Shown here: piece by piece, positions 1 to 8,975 of the stretch
Position numbering within the stretch: the first letter of the stretch is position 1
How the letters are laid out: each line of letters begins with the position of its first letter
Assembly (NCBI GenBank): GCA_030152805.1
Contig: JASLIG010000066.1
Location: forward strand, 1 to 10,822
Source: Solirubrobacterales bacterium
GTDB taxonomy: Bacteria; Actinomycetota; Thermoleophilia; Solirubrobacterales; 70-9
Length of the DNA: 10,822 nt
Direction: 5' to 3'
Made by a program: the position numbers and the translations under genes
The notes under the pieces: model-generated
The model's input: the letters and a program-made list of their open reading frames with translations, nothing else
Told to the model about the DNA's origin: nothing
Database searches by the model: none

Positions 1-298
1 CTCGGAGAAGGGCCTGGTCGAGCGCTTCGAGGCCTTCGCCGGCGGAATGGAGATCGCCAACGGCTTCACCGAGCTCAACGACCCCGACGAGCAGCGCCGC
101 CGCTTCGAGCAGCAGGCGGAGGAGCTCGCCCGCGGCGACGAAGAGGCGCAGCCCTACGACGAGGACTTCGTCGCCGCGCTCGAGCAGGGCATGCCGCCGA
201 CCGGCGGCGTCGGCATCGGCATCGACCGCCTGGTCATGCTGCTGACCGGCGCCAAGAGCGTGCGCGAGGTCGTGCTCTTCCCCGCCATGCGCACCTGA
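1..298 (+). CDS. lysS: Lysyl-tRNA synthetase, class II, C-terminal end (partial)
   Basis: Only the last 98 codons are present; the first full codon begins at base 2 and the stop is TGA at 296-298. The product charges tRNA-Lys with lysine in the cytoplasm. The visible part reads through the conserved ERFE..., a E(I)ANGFTELNDPDEQ-type segment that shapes the lysine and ATP pocket, and class II motif 3, GGVGIGIDRLVMLLTG, whose Arg contacts ATP. It ends with VREVVLFPAMRT, the usual short C terminus of bacterial LysRS, so the 3' end is intact and not frameshifted. The ELNDP segment separates it from AspRS and AsnRS. A strong hairpin follows four bases after the stop, suggesting that transcription ends before clpC. 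In Mycobacterium tuberculosis lysS, lsr2 and clpC1 are consecutive; here lysS sits directly beside clpC. Confidence 0.95.
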   Translation, partial: SEKGLVERFEAFAGGMEIANGFTELNDPDEQRRRFEQQAEELARGDEEAQPYDEDFVAALEQGMPPTGGVGIGIDRLVMLLTGAKSVREVVLFPAMRT

Positions 299-301
299 GT
301 T

Positions 302-347
302 TCCGGTGCGCCTTTATGGGCGCCCTGGGTGCAAAAGGCGCACCGGA
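302..347 (+). terminator. 14-bp hairpin after lysS, likely terminator
   Basis: Arms 302-315 (TCCGGTGCGCCTTT) and 334-347 (AAAGGCGCACCGGA) are perfectly complementary, with an 18-nt loop that itself contains the palindrome GGGCGCCC (318-325). It starts four bases after the lysS stop. No T-tract follows directly, which is common for actinobacterial terminators. A five-T run lies further on at 374-378, after a possible second small stem (GAGCG 346-350 with CGCTC 361-365) that overlaps the first by two bases. Its strength and position favour a lysS terminator. Confidence 0.7.
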
Positions 348-356
348 GCGGCTGAA

Positions 357-374
357 AGGTCGCTCTGAGCGTAT
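357..374 (+). promoter_or_regulatory. Putative ClgR operator upstream of clpC
   Basis: The 18-mer AGGTCGCTCTGAGCGTAT carries the core CGC-N5-GCG at 361-371. Compared with the ClgR consensus reported for Corynebacterium (WNNWCGCYNANRGCGWWS) it fits all but two constrained positions, the central A and the final S. It also resembles the Streptomyces form GTTCGC-N5-GCG, with one mismatch. ClgR activates clpC and clpP in several actinobacteria, so both the position and the target fit. The site centre (about 366) would be near -54 relative to a start inferred from the -10-like TATCCT at 408-413. A CGC-N5-GCG core alone is not rare in GC-rich DNA; the flanking matches and the target gene carry the argument. 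Confidence 0.5.
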
Positions 375-407
375 TTTTGCGTCCCGGGGCCGGGTGGGCG
401 TGCTCGG

Positions 408-413
408 TATCCT
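408..413 (+). promoter_or_regulatory. clpC: Candidate -10 element for clpC (TATCCT)
   Basis: TATCCT fits the actinobacterial -10 pattern TANNNT and is one of only two such hexamers in the spacer. The other, TATTTT at 372-377, overlaps the ClgR-like site. No -35 resembling TTGACA lies 16-19 bases upstream, which would suit a promoter that needs an activator. A start near 420 would give clpC a leader of about 80 nt containing the 21-bp-spaced repeats. Confidence 0.3.
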
Positions 414-427
414 CTAAGGAGCACATA

Positions 428-462
428 GGCGCTTACCGATAACCGAAGGGCGCCCACCGATA
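428..462 (+). repeat. Two 14-bp direct repeats with a 21-bp period in the clpC leader
   Basis: GGCGCTTACCGATA (428-441) and GGCGCCCACCGATA (449-462) match at 12 of 14 positions, and both differences are T/C transitions. The start-to-start distance is 21 bp, two turns of B-DNA, so bound proteins would face the same side of the helix. They lie between the candidate -10 and the clpC ribosome binding site. I do not recognise them as a HAIR (HspR) or CtsR site. They could be a DNA operator or repeated RNA elements in the leader. Confidence 0.6.
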
Positions 463-464
463 CT

Positions 465-498
465 TACCCAGCCCCGTGACGTTGGGTAGATAGAGAGG
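465..498 (+). promoter_or_regulatory. clpC: clpC ribosome binding site with an adjoining small inverted repeat
   Basis: GAGAGG at 493-498 lies four bases before a TTG start at 503 and decides that start. Just upstream, TACCCA (465-470) and TGGGTA (483-488) form a 6-bp inverted repeat with a 12-nt gap ending five bases before the GAGAGG. As RNA it could fold beside the ribosome binding site; as DNA it could be an operator half-site pair. The ribosome site is well supported; the role of the inverted repeat is speculative. Confidence 0.5.
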
Positions 499-502
499 CT
501 TT

Positions 503-3112
<2,610 letters not shown>

Positions 3113-3125
3113 CCGAATCTCATCC

Positions 3126-3139
3126 CCCGCCCCGGCGGG
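3126..3139 (+). terminator. Weak GC-rich hairpin after clpC
   Basis: CCCGC (3126-3130) and GCGGG (3135-3139) form a 5-bp stem with a four-base loop, 13 bases after the clpC stop and with no T-tract. It may help end clpC transcription, but so short a stem is common in DNA this rich in GC. Confidence 0.25.
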
Positions 3140-3158
3140 CGATCCGGCGATACCGCGA

Positions 3159-3164
3159 TAGGGT
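3159..3164 (+). promoter_or_regulatory. Candidate -10 (TAGGGT) near the start of the RTX gene
   Basis: TAGGGT fits TANNNT and lies nine bases before the ATG at 3174, so transcription would start at or within about three bases of the start codon. No Shine-Dalgarno-like sequence is well placed; the nearest GGG (3161-3163) is ten bases away and part of this hexamer. No convincing -35 is visible. The spacing is longer than at the other two candidate leaderless starts in this window, so it is the weakest of the three. Confidence 0.3.
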
Positions 3165-3173
3165 CTTCGTCCG

Positions 3174-5783
3174 ATGCGGGCCACCGCGGTCAAGCCGAGC
3201 GCTGACGGCTTGCGGTTGACGCTGTTCGTTGCGCTGAGGAGCGCTATCACGGCGTTGATCGTAGCCGTGCCCGCGCTGCTCTTTCTCGCGCCCGGGGCGT
3301 CGGCGAGCACCTCGGTATCGATCTCGGGCTCGACGCTCACCGTCGTCGCGGATGACAAAGACAACGTTGTCTCGGTGACCGACCCCGGCGGCGGCAACTA
3401 CGGCGTCACCGACACCGGGACCGGCGCCACGGTCGCCGTCGGCGCCGGCTGCGCCTCCGACGGTGGCGGCGGGGCGCTCTGTCCGACCGCCGGCCTGACC
3501 GCGATCTTGGTCAGCGACTCGTCGGGCACGAACACGGTCACTGTCGTCGGGACGATCGCGCTTCCGACGTCCCTCAGCGGCGGCAGCGGCAAAGACACGC
3601 TGACCGGCGCCAGCGGCGCCGACACGATCGACGGCAACGGCGACGACGACACCCTGAATGGCCAGGACGGCTCCGACACGATCCACGGCGGCCAGGGCAA
3701 CGACTCGGTCGACGCCGGCTTCAACTTCGCCGCCGGCGACCACCTCTTCGGCGACGAAGGCGACGACAAACTGCAGGGCTGGGCGGGGGTCGACGACCTC
3801 CACGGCGGTCCCGGCAACGATCTGCTGATGGGGCGCGGCGGCAACGACTCGCTCTTCGGCGACGAAGGCGACGATGACCTGCGCGGCCAGGACGACAACG
3901 ATGTCCTGCTCTCCGGAGGTGGTGGCGACGACTACATTCGGACCGACGAATGCGGGGTCGAACACCCGGGCCAGGTCGACGTGATCGACGGCGGGGCGGG
4001 CTCGAACACCGCCGACCTCAGTGGTCTCGGCTGCTACCCGTACCCGTTCGGCGGTGTCACCGTCAGCCTCGATGGGGTCGCCAACGACCTCGAGGCGGGT
4101 GGCGAGGTCAGTCCAGGCGTGCCGAAGTACCCGATGAACGTGCTCAACGTGAGCACGGTGATCGGCTACGGCGGCGGCGCCGACACGATCACCGGCAGTG
4201 GCGCCAGCGAGACCCTTGCCGGCAGCGGTGATCGCCCCGATGTCACCGGTGACATCGGCGACCACATCGAAGGCGGCGGCGGCGACGACACGATCAGCGA
4301 CAGCGGATCGAACGAGCTGCTCGACGGCGGGCTGGGTGAAGACACCGTCGACTTCTCCGGTGCCTTCGCGGCCTGCGCCCTCAGCTTCGATGACGTCGCC
4401 AATGACGGTCCTGGGATGCCGGCCAGGCCCTCCAACCTGCTCGGCTTCGAGAACGCCACCGGTTGCAGGGGCAACGGCAGCACCGTCAGCGGCGACGCCG
4501 GTGACAACATCCTTCGCGCTGTCGCCGATCTCAGCTTCACCCTCAACGGGATGGGCGGTGCCGACCAGCTAATCGGGACGGGTGCCGAGGACACCCTCAA
4601 CGGTGGTCCCGGCAACGACCTGCTCGAAGGCTTCGCCGGTAACGACACGCTGCACGGCGACGAAGGCGACGACGCCTTCCGCGGTGGTTCGGGCAAGGAC
4701 ACGATGGTCGGCGACGCCGGCATCGACCGGGCCGACTACGCCGAGATCACCGCGGCGCTGACGGTGAGCGTCGACGGCCTCGCCAACGACGGCCAGGCGG
4801 GCGAGGAAGACAATGTGCAGACCGAGGTGGTCCACGGCGGCAACGCCGCCGACTCGCTCAGCGGCGACAGTGGTGAAGAGACCCTGATCGGCGGGCCCGG
4901 TGGCGACCAGCTGCATGGCGGCGAAGCCGCCGACACCCTGATCGGGGGCCCGGGCGCCGACCTGCTCGAAGGACAGGGGGGTACCGACCTCGCCGACTAC
5001 TCCTCGGCAGGGGCGGCGGTGACGGTGACCCTCGACGGTGTCGCCAACGACGGCTACGCGGGCGAGGCCGACAACGCCCAGACTGAGAACGTGCTGGGCG
5101 GCGACTTCGCCGACCTGCTCAGCGGCGACGGCGGTGCCAACGCGCTGCTCGGCGGCGAAGGCGGCGACCAGCTGGATGGTGCCGGCGGCGACGATTTCCT
5201 CACCGGCGGCACCGGCCAGGACGCGCTGGCGAGCGGCGCCGGCGCTGACACGATGCTGGCTCGCGACGGCGAAGCCGACCACCTCACCTGCGATGTCGCG
5301 ACCGGCAAGACGATCGAGGCTGACCCGGTCGACACGGCGACGGTGTGCGACCTCTCTGCCAGCGGCGGGCCCGATCCCACGCCGGTCGACCCGGTCGACC
5401 CGGGGTCGCTTCCGCTGTCGATCGCCGCCCTCCCGCCGGCGGCGAGCCTGACCCCGGCGGCGCTGCTCGCGTCCCTCGTCAACCGTCCGCGCGCGCACGC
5501 GACGCTGCGGGTGCCGGGCGGCGGCGGAGTGGTTGACCTGGGTGAGCTCGTCTGCCCGGGCTGCACCGCGAAGGCCACGCTGCGTGGCGGCAAGGCCCTC
5601 GTCGCCAAGGGCTCGGCGAAAGGCGGCGCTGGGCCGACCGCTCTGGTCGCAGTGATGACCAAGGGCGGCCGGGCGAAGCTTGGGCCAAAGTCGCTTCCGG
5701 TCGTGGCGACGATCGTCGTCTCCAAGGGCAAGGTGAAGGGCACGCTGACGCTGCCGCTCAGCTTGAAGGGCGGCCGTAGATGA
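3174..5783 (+). CDS. Secreted RTX-type calcium-binding repeat protein
   Basis: An 869-residue exported protein, probably a Ca-stabilised parallel beta-roll. ATG 3174 is the first start after an in-frame TAG at 3159. A signal peptide (about 1-44) has a hydrophobic stretch and an ASA|S site after residue 44. Residues 45-133 form a beta-rich entry domain with C93 and C103. From 136 to about 706 there are roughly 35-40 GGxGxDxLx-type nonapeptides, in blocks interrupted by four modules with a VxxDGxAND-like core (D300, D406 in a diverged copy, D534, D621). A cap with C706 and C725 follows, then a Pro/Asp linker and a Lys/Gly-rich domain with CPGC (794-797). Cysteines total ten and are arranged in near pairs. 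There is no LPXTG or transmembrane anchor, and no RTX-type secretion gene nearby, so Sec export is inferred. The gene overlaps the next by four bases. The role (adhesion, matrix or envelope) is unknown. Confidence 0.88.
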   Translation: MRATAVKPSADGLRLTLFVALRSAITALIVAVPALLFLAPGASASTSVSISGSTLTVVADDKDNVVSVTDPGGGNYGVTDTGTGATVAVGAGCASDGGGGALCPTAGLTAILVSDSSGTNTVTVVGTIALPTSLSGGSGKDTLTGASGADTIDGNGDDDTLNGQDGSDTIHGGQGNDSVDAGFNFAAGDHLFGDEGDDKLQGWAGVDDLHGGPGNDLLMGRGGNDSLFGDEGDDDLRGQDDNDVLLSGGGGDDYIRTDECGVEHPGQVDVIDGGAGSNTADLSGLGCYPYPFGGVTVSLDGVANDLEAGGEVSPGVPKYPMNVLNVSTVIGYGGGADTITGSGASETLAGSGDRPDVTGDIGDHIEGGGGDDTISDSGSNELLDGGLGEDTVDFSGAFAACALSFDDVANDGPGMPARPSNLLGFENATGCRGNGSTVSGDAGDNILRAVADLSFTLNGMGGADQLIGTGAEDTLNGGPGNDLLEGFAGNDTLHGDEGDDAFRGGSGKDTMVGDAGIDRADYAEITAALTVSVDGLANDGQAGEEDNVQTEVVHGGNAADSLSGDSGEETLIGGPGGDQLHGGEAADTLIGGPGADLLEGQGGTDLADYSSAGAAVTVTLDGVANDGYAGEADNAQTENVLGGDFADLLSGDGGANALLGGEGGDQLDGAGGDDFLTGGTGQDALASGAGADTMLARDGEADHLTCDVATGKTIEADPVDTATVCDLSASGGPDPTPVDPVDPGSLPLSIAALPPAASLTPAALLASLVNRPRAHATLRVPGGGGVVDLGELVCPGCTAKATLRGGKALVAKGSAKGGAGPTALVAVMTKGGRAKLGPKSLPVVATIVVSKGKVKGTLTLPLSLKGGRR
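3579..5291 (+). repeat. RTX nonapeptide repeat region with four DGVAND spacer modules
   Basis: This region encodes residues 136-706. The longest uninterrupted run is residues 134-254, about twelve units such as GGSGKDTLT and GGPGNDLLM. Spacer modules with cores at residues 300, 406, 534 and 621 separate later runs. The last two modules share most residues (VDGLANDGQAGEEDNVQTE against LDGVANDGYAGEADNAQTE) and much of their DNA, so they look like a recent duplication 87 residues apart. The aspartates and glycines are the expected calcium ligands and turn residues. Confidence 0.88.
5765..5783 (+). promoter_or_regulatory. ATGA overlap and internal ribosome binding site
   Basis: The downstream ATG (5780-5782) overlaps the upstream TGA stop (5781-5783). 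GAAGGGCGG at 5765-5773, inside the end of the RTX gene, is a purine-rich ribosome site six bases before the ATG. This is the standard layout for translational coupling and implies one transcript for both genes. Confidence 0.75.
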
Positions 5784-8700
5784 GTCGCCGCATCGGGTTC
5801 TCTGCCGTAGCTGCAGTCGCCCTCCTCGTCTGGGCTGCGAGCGCCAGCGCCGCCGTCACCCAGCTCGGCACGCCGCCCTGGAAGGAGTGCGGCGGCCTCT
5901 TCCAGGCCGGCTCCGGCGGCTGCGTCGCCAGCGAGCCGATGGCGATGGACGACACCTCGGTCGGCAACGTCAACATCAGCCCGCACGTCATCCGCGCTGG
6001 CGAGACGCTGACGATCAGTGCCGAGTGGCTGCCGGGCTGGGCGATCACCGGCTTCAACTTCCCTCCCGGCGAAGTCGTCAGCGGCTGCGGCGCCGGAGAC
6101 CACAGCTGCACCGTGAAAATCAACGGCACCACCGGCGGCTACGTACGCCACCAGCTCAACTTCTGCTGCTTCAACGCGCGCGAGCAGGACTACTACGCCG
6201 TCACCCCGCCCGACGAGTACACGATCGAAGGAACGGTGATGGACCGTGTCGGGCCGCGCAGCGAACTGCAGCCCGCGGCCTTCACCGGCGTGACGGCGAC
6301 GATCGACGGTGACGTCTACCCCGGCACGACGAACAAGAAGGGCCAGTACGCGATCCAGGTGGAAGCGGGCTCGGGCACCGTGCGGACCGAGGGAAAACAG
6401 TGCGTCAAGGCGCAGCTGCCGAAATGCGTCACCAGCAAGGACGTCACCGTCGGGCCCAACCAGACGGTCGACTTCGAGGCGCCGCCGCCGGGCAAGGTCA
6501 AGGGCGTGGTCAAAGACGCCGAAGGCAACGCGGTGCAGGGCACGACGATCCGCGCCGACGACCCTGAAGGCGGGCGCCTAGACACCGCGGTCAGCGACGC
6601 GAAAGGGCTTTACGAGCTGAGCGTTCGCGCCGGCGACGTCCACCTCTCCGCCGACGACCCGCAGGCGTGCGCGATCTCCGGCGAACTGTGCCCGAAAACG
6701 AAGGACATCACGGTGGAGGCCAACGACACCGCGACCCAGGACTGGCGGGTCGAGGGCTGCGTGAAGAAGGTCGACTTCGGCACCTCGATGGTCGCCGTCC
6801 GCGGCTGCTTCAAGAAAATCGCCGACGAAGAATGGGAAACCGACGAGAAGTTCACACTGGACGGGATTGACATCTATCCCGGCCAGAAAGTCACGCTCGA
6901 CAAGCAGGCGCGCCGGGTCAGCTTCGGCGGCATGGAAGCGAAGATCGGCGGCAAGACGATCCTCAAACTGCCCTCGCTCGACCTCGACTTTCCGACCAGC
7001 GAAACCGCGGTCGCGCTGCCGAGCATCGGCGTGGAGCTGCTCGGCTTCGGCATCTCGGGCAATCTCGCCCTGAAACTCGAATCGGGGAAGACGACCTTCA
7101 CGGTCGAATCCGAGCTCAACACCGGTCTCGGTGGCACCGCCGAGTTGGGCAAATGCAAGGGCAAGGCCGCCGCGGTGGTGGGGCTCGTCGTCAACAACGA
7201 CGACGGCCTCCGCTCGGCGAGCTTCGAAGCCAAGGACCTGAAGAAGATCTTCTGCCTGCCTGGTCTCGGCGAAGCGAAATTGCTGCCGATCGACGCGATC
7301 AAAGGCAACTACGACTTCAAGACGGGCTGGTGGGGGGTAGGCGGGACGATCGTCGACCTGCCGCCGTTCCTGGGCAAGCTCGACAGCCTGAAGACGACCG
7401 GCGAAATCAACTTCGATAAGAACTGGGACATCCGGGGCGGGTCGCTCTCGGTCAAGGGTTTCAACACGCTGCTCGAGCCACCGGCGTTCTACCTGCAGAG
7501 CCTCGGCGCGAAGTTCGGCCAGACCAACGAGGGCGAACCGTTCAAGGCCGAGGTCTCGCTCGGCGCCAGCCTCGGCCCCAAGCTGCCCGGCGGCGCGATC
7601 AAGCAAAAGATCCCGCTGTTGGGCGAGTTTGTCCTCAAGCCCGAGGAATTCGCCTCGCTCGAAGCGACCTTCGGCGGCAGCGTCGCCGAAAGCAAAGAAA
7701 AACCAGCGTCGCTGGAAGACCTGACCCTGAGCGGCAGCGCCAAGGCCAAGTTCTGGGACCAGCAGGTCCTCAACGGCACCGCGAAGCTGATCTTCCCCTC
7801 CGCCTCCTTCGCGCTCAGCGGCGCGCTCGACTTCAAAGCGGGCAACGTCCTCTCTCTCCACGGCGACGGCAAATCGTGGATCGACACCGTCAACGGCGTT
7901 TTCTTCGCCGAGGGGTTCGGCGAGGTGAGGGTGCTCGGCTGGCGCGGCGCCCAGGGCAACTTCCTGCTCAACTCGGCGGCCCCGATCGTCGTCGGCTGCC
8001 TGCGCTCCCCGGGCGGGGTCGAGGCCGGTGTTACCTACAACTTCAAAGCGGAAGCCCCCAAGATCGGCGGCTGCACGTTGAGCCCCTACCGACCGGTGGC
8101 GCCGGCAGGGGCGAGTTCGGCCAACGCCTCGAAGGCCAAGGCGGCTAAGAGCCGCCCCTTCAGGGTGCCCAAAGGCATGCCGCTGCTGGCGGTCGAGGTG
8201 CCGGGCAGCGGTCCTTCGGGGGCGCCGGTGGTGAAGGTGCGTGGCCCCGGGGTCTCGTTCACCACCGATGCGATCAAGCCGAGCGAAGCCAAGTTCGTGC
8301 GGGCACTCCCCAACGGCGCCGCGGAGACCACCTACCTGCTGTTTACCGCTCCCAAGCCCGGGCTTTGGAGAGTGACGGCGCAGAAGGGCAGCTCGGTCGG
8401 CGCTCTGCGCTTCGCCCGTCCCGCGCCGGAGCCGGTCATCAGCGCGACGACCAGCGGCAGCGCCTGCGGGCCGAGGCTGCGCTGGTCGCTGAAGCCGCAG
8501 GCCGGCCAGCAGGTGATGCTCGTCGACCAGGGCGCCGAAGGAGACGCGCGGGTGCTGGTTAAAGCCGCCAAGGCGAAGGGCAGCCTGGCCCTGACGCCGC
8601 CCGCCCCCGGGGTGCGCACGGTCAGAGCGATCGTCCTCCAAGGGGGAGGCCTGCGCGAGACGATCCCGCTCGCGACCTACGGTGGGCCAGGAGCGCCGAG

Positions 8701-8929
8701 CGGACTGAGCGTGAAGCGCGCCAAGGGCGGGCTGACGGTGAGCTGGCGGGCATCATGCGGCGTCACCTCCTACGCGGTTGCGGTGGGCAAGGGGAAGCCG
8801 AAGATCGTCAACGGCACCTCGCTGACGATCGCGAAGCCGCCGAAGAAAGCCACCGTCACGGTCACCTCACTGGTCGGTGGCACCGCTGCCGGCGCTGCCA
8901 GCCGCCCGCTTTCGCCCGGCACCTTCTGA
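5780..8929 (+). CDS. Large secreted beta-rich multidomain protein, function unknown
   Basis: A 1049-residue exported protein I cannot name. The signal peptide runs to about residue 24 (SASA|A). Residues 26-146 are a Cys-rich beta domain (C37, C48, C103, C110, C129, C130). Two carboxypeptidase-regulatory-like (CnaB-type) domains follow at about 147-236 and 238-326; each has a KGQY/KGLY strand, a Cys pair (208/216; 297/304) and a closing KD(V/I)TV strand. Residues 327-770 alternate hydrophobic strands and turns (C327, C343, C459, C492, C740, C765) and match no family I recognise. A Lys/Ala/Ser linker (about 771-795) leads to an Ig-like segment and a probable FN3 domain (about 972-1049). Eighteen cysteines follow the signal, an even number. 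There is no membrane anchor or catalytic motif. The four-base overlap with the RTX gene implies co-expression, perhaps as partner surface or matrix proteins; that role is inference. Confidence 0.85.
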   Translation: MSRRIGFSAVAAVALLVWAASASAAVTQLGTPPWKECGGLFQAGSGGCVASEPMAMDDTSVGNVNISPHVIRAGETLTISAEWLPGWAITGFNFPPGEVVSGCGAGDHSCTVKINGTTGGYVRHQLNFCCFNAREQDYYAVTPPDEYTIEGTVMDRVGPRSELQPAAFTGVTATIDGDVYPGTTNKKGQYAIQVEAGSGTVRTEGKQCVKAQLPKCVTSKDVTVGPNQTVDFEAPPPGKVKGVVKDAEGNAVQGTTIRADDPEGGRLDTAVSDAKGLYELSVRAGDVHLSADDPQACAISGELCPKTKDITVEANDTATQDWRVEGCVKKVDFGTSMVAVRGCFKKIADEEWETDEKFTLDGIDIYPGQKVTLDKQARRVSFGGMEAKIGGKTILKLPSLDLDFPTSETAVALPSIGVELLGFGISGNLALKLESGKTTFTVESELNTGLGGTAELGKCKGKAAAVVGLVVNNDDGLRSASFEAKDLKKIFCLPGLGEAKLLPIDAIKGNYDFKTGWWGVGGTIVDLPPFLGKLDSLKTTGEINFDKNWDIRGGSLSVKGFNTLLEPPAFYLQSLGAKFGQTNEGEPFKAEVSLGASLGPKLPGGAIKQKIPLLGEFVLKPEEFASLEATFGGSVAESKEKPASLEDLTLSGSAKAKFWDQQVLNGTAKLIFPSASFALSGALDFKAGNVLSLHGDGKSWIDTVNGVFFAEGFGEVRVLGWRGAQGNFLLNSAAPIVVGCLRSPGGVEAGVTYNFKAEAPKIGGCTLSPYRPVAPAGASSANASKAKAAKSRPFRVPKGMPLLAVEVPGSGPSGAPVVKVRGPGVSFTTDAIKPSEAKFVRALPNGAAETTYLLFTAPKPGLWRVTAQKGSSVGALRFARPAPEPVISATTSGSACGPRLRWSLKPQAGQQVMLVDQGAEGDARVLVKAAKAKGSLALTPPAPGVRTVRAIVLQGGGLRETIPLATYGGPGAPSGLSVKRAKGGLTVSWRASCGVTSYAVAVGKGKPKIVNGTSLTIAKPPKKATVTVTSLVGGTAAGAASRPLSPGTF

Positions 8930-8941
8930 GCCGCTCGGCTC
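8928..8941 (+). terminator. Short GC hairpin at the end of the secreted-protein operon
   Basis: GAGCC (8928-8932) and GGCTC (8937-8941) form a 5-bp stem with a GCTC loop, overlapping the stop codon at 8927-8929. An alternative stem pairs GCCGC (8930-8934) with GCGGC (8946-8950). There is no T-tract. Position favours a terminator before the reductase gene, but the structure is weak. Confidence 0.3.
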
Positions 8942-8969
8942 GCGTGCGGCCCACGATGGCGGACGTCGC

Positions 8970-8975
8970 TACGTT
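8970..8975 (+). promoter_or_regulatory. Candidate leaderless -10 (TACGTT) for the reductase gene
   Basis: TACGTT fits TANNNT and ends six bases before the ATG at 8982, so transcription would begin at or next to the A of the start codon. No purine-rich ribosome site precedes this ATG. The -35 region is not recognisable. The combination fits a leaderless mRNA, which is common in Actinomycetota. Confidence 0.45.

Noticed and set aside
400..424. Inverted repeat GTGCTC (400-405) and GAGCAC (419-424) around the candidate clpC -10
   Set aside because: Six-bp arms with a 13-base gap are expected by chance in a 200-bp GC-rich spacer. It is noted only because it brackets TATCCT.
3120..4265. Antisense open frame of 381 codons opposite the RTX gene
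   Set aside because: It is the reverse reading of the GGCGACGAC-type repeats and gives a low-complexity Ala/Val/Gly/Asp product. The + strand has signal peptide, repeats and Cys pairs.
3113..5783. Parallel with M. tuberculosis, where a PE_PGRS gene lies next to clpC1
   Set aside because: Both are Gly-rich repeat proteins, but this one has no PE domain and is a Sec-signal RTX protein. I see no basis for homology.
3174..5783. Possible type I secreted RTX toxin
   Set aside because: It has an N-terminal Sec signal, no toxin or lipase domain, no C-terminal secretion signal, and no hlyB or hlyD-like gene nearby in this window.
6578..8641. Antisense open frame of 687 codons opposite the large secreted protein
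   Set aside because: Very long, but Arg/Ala/Gly/Glu-rich without motifs, while the + frame has a signal peptide and recognisable domains. Length alone is weak evidence at this GC content.
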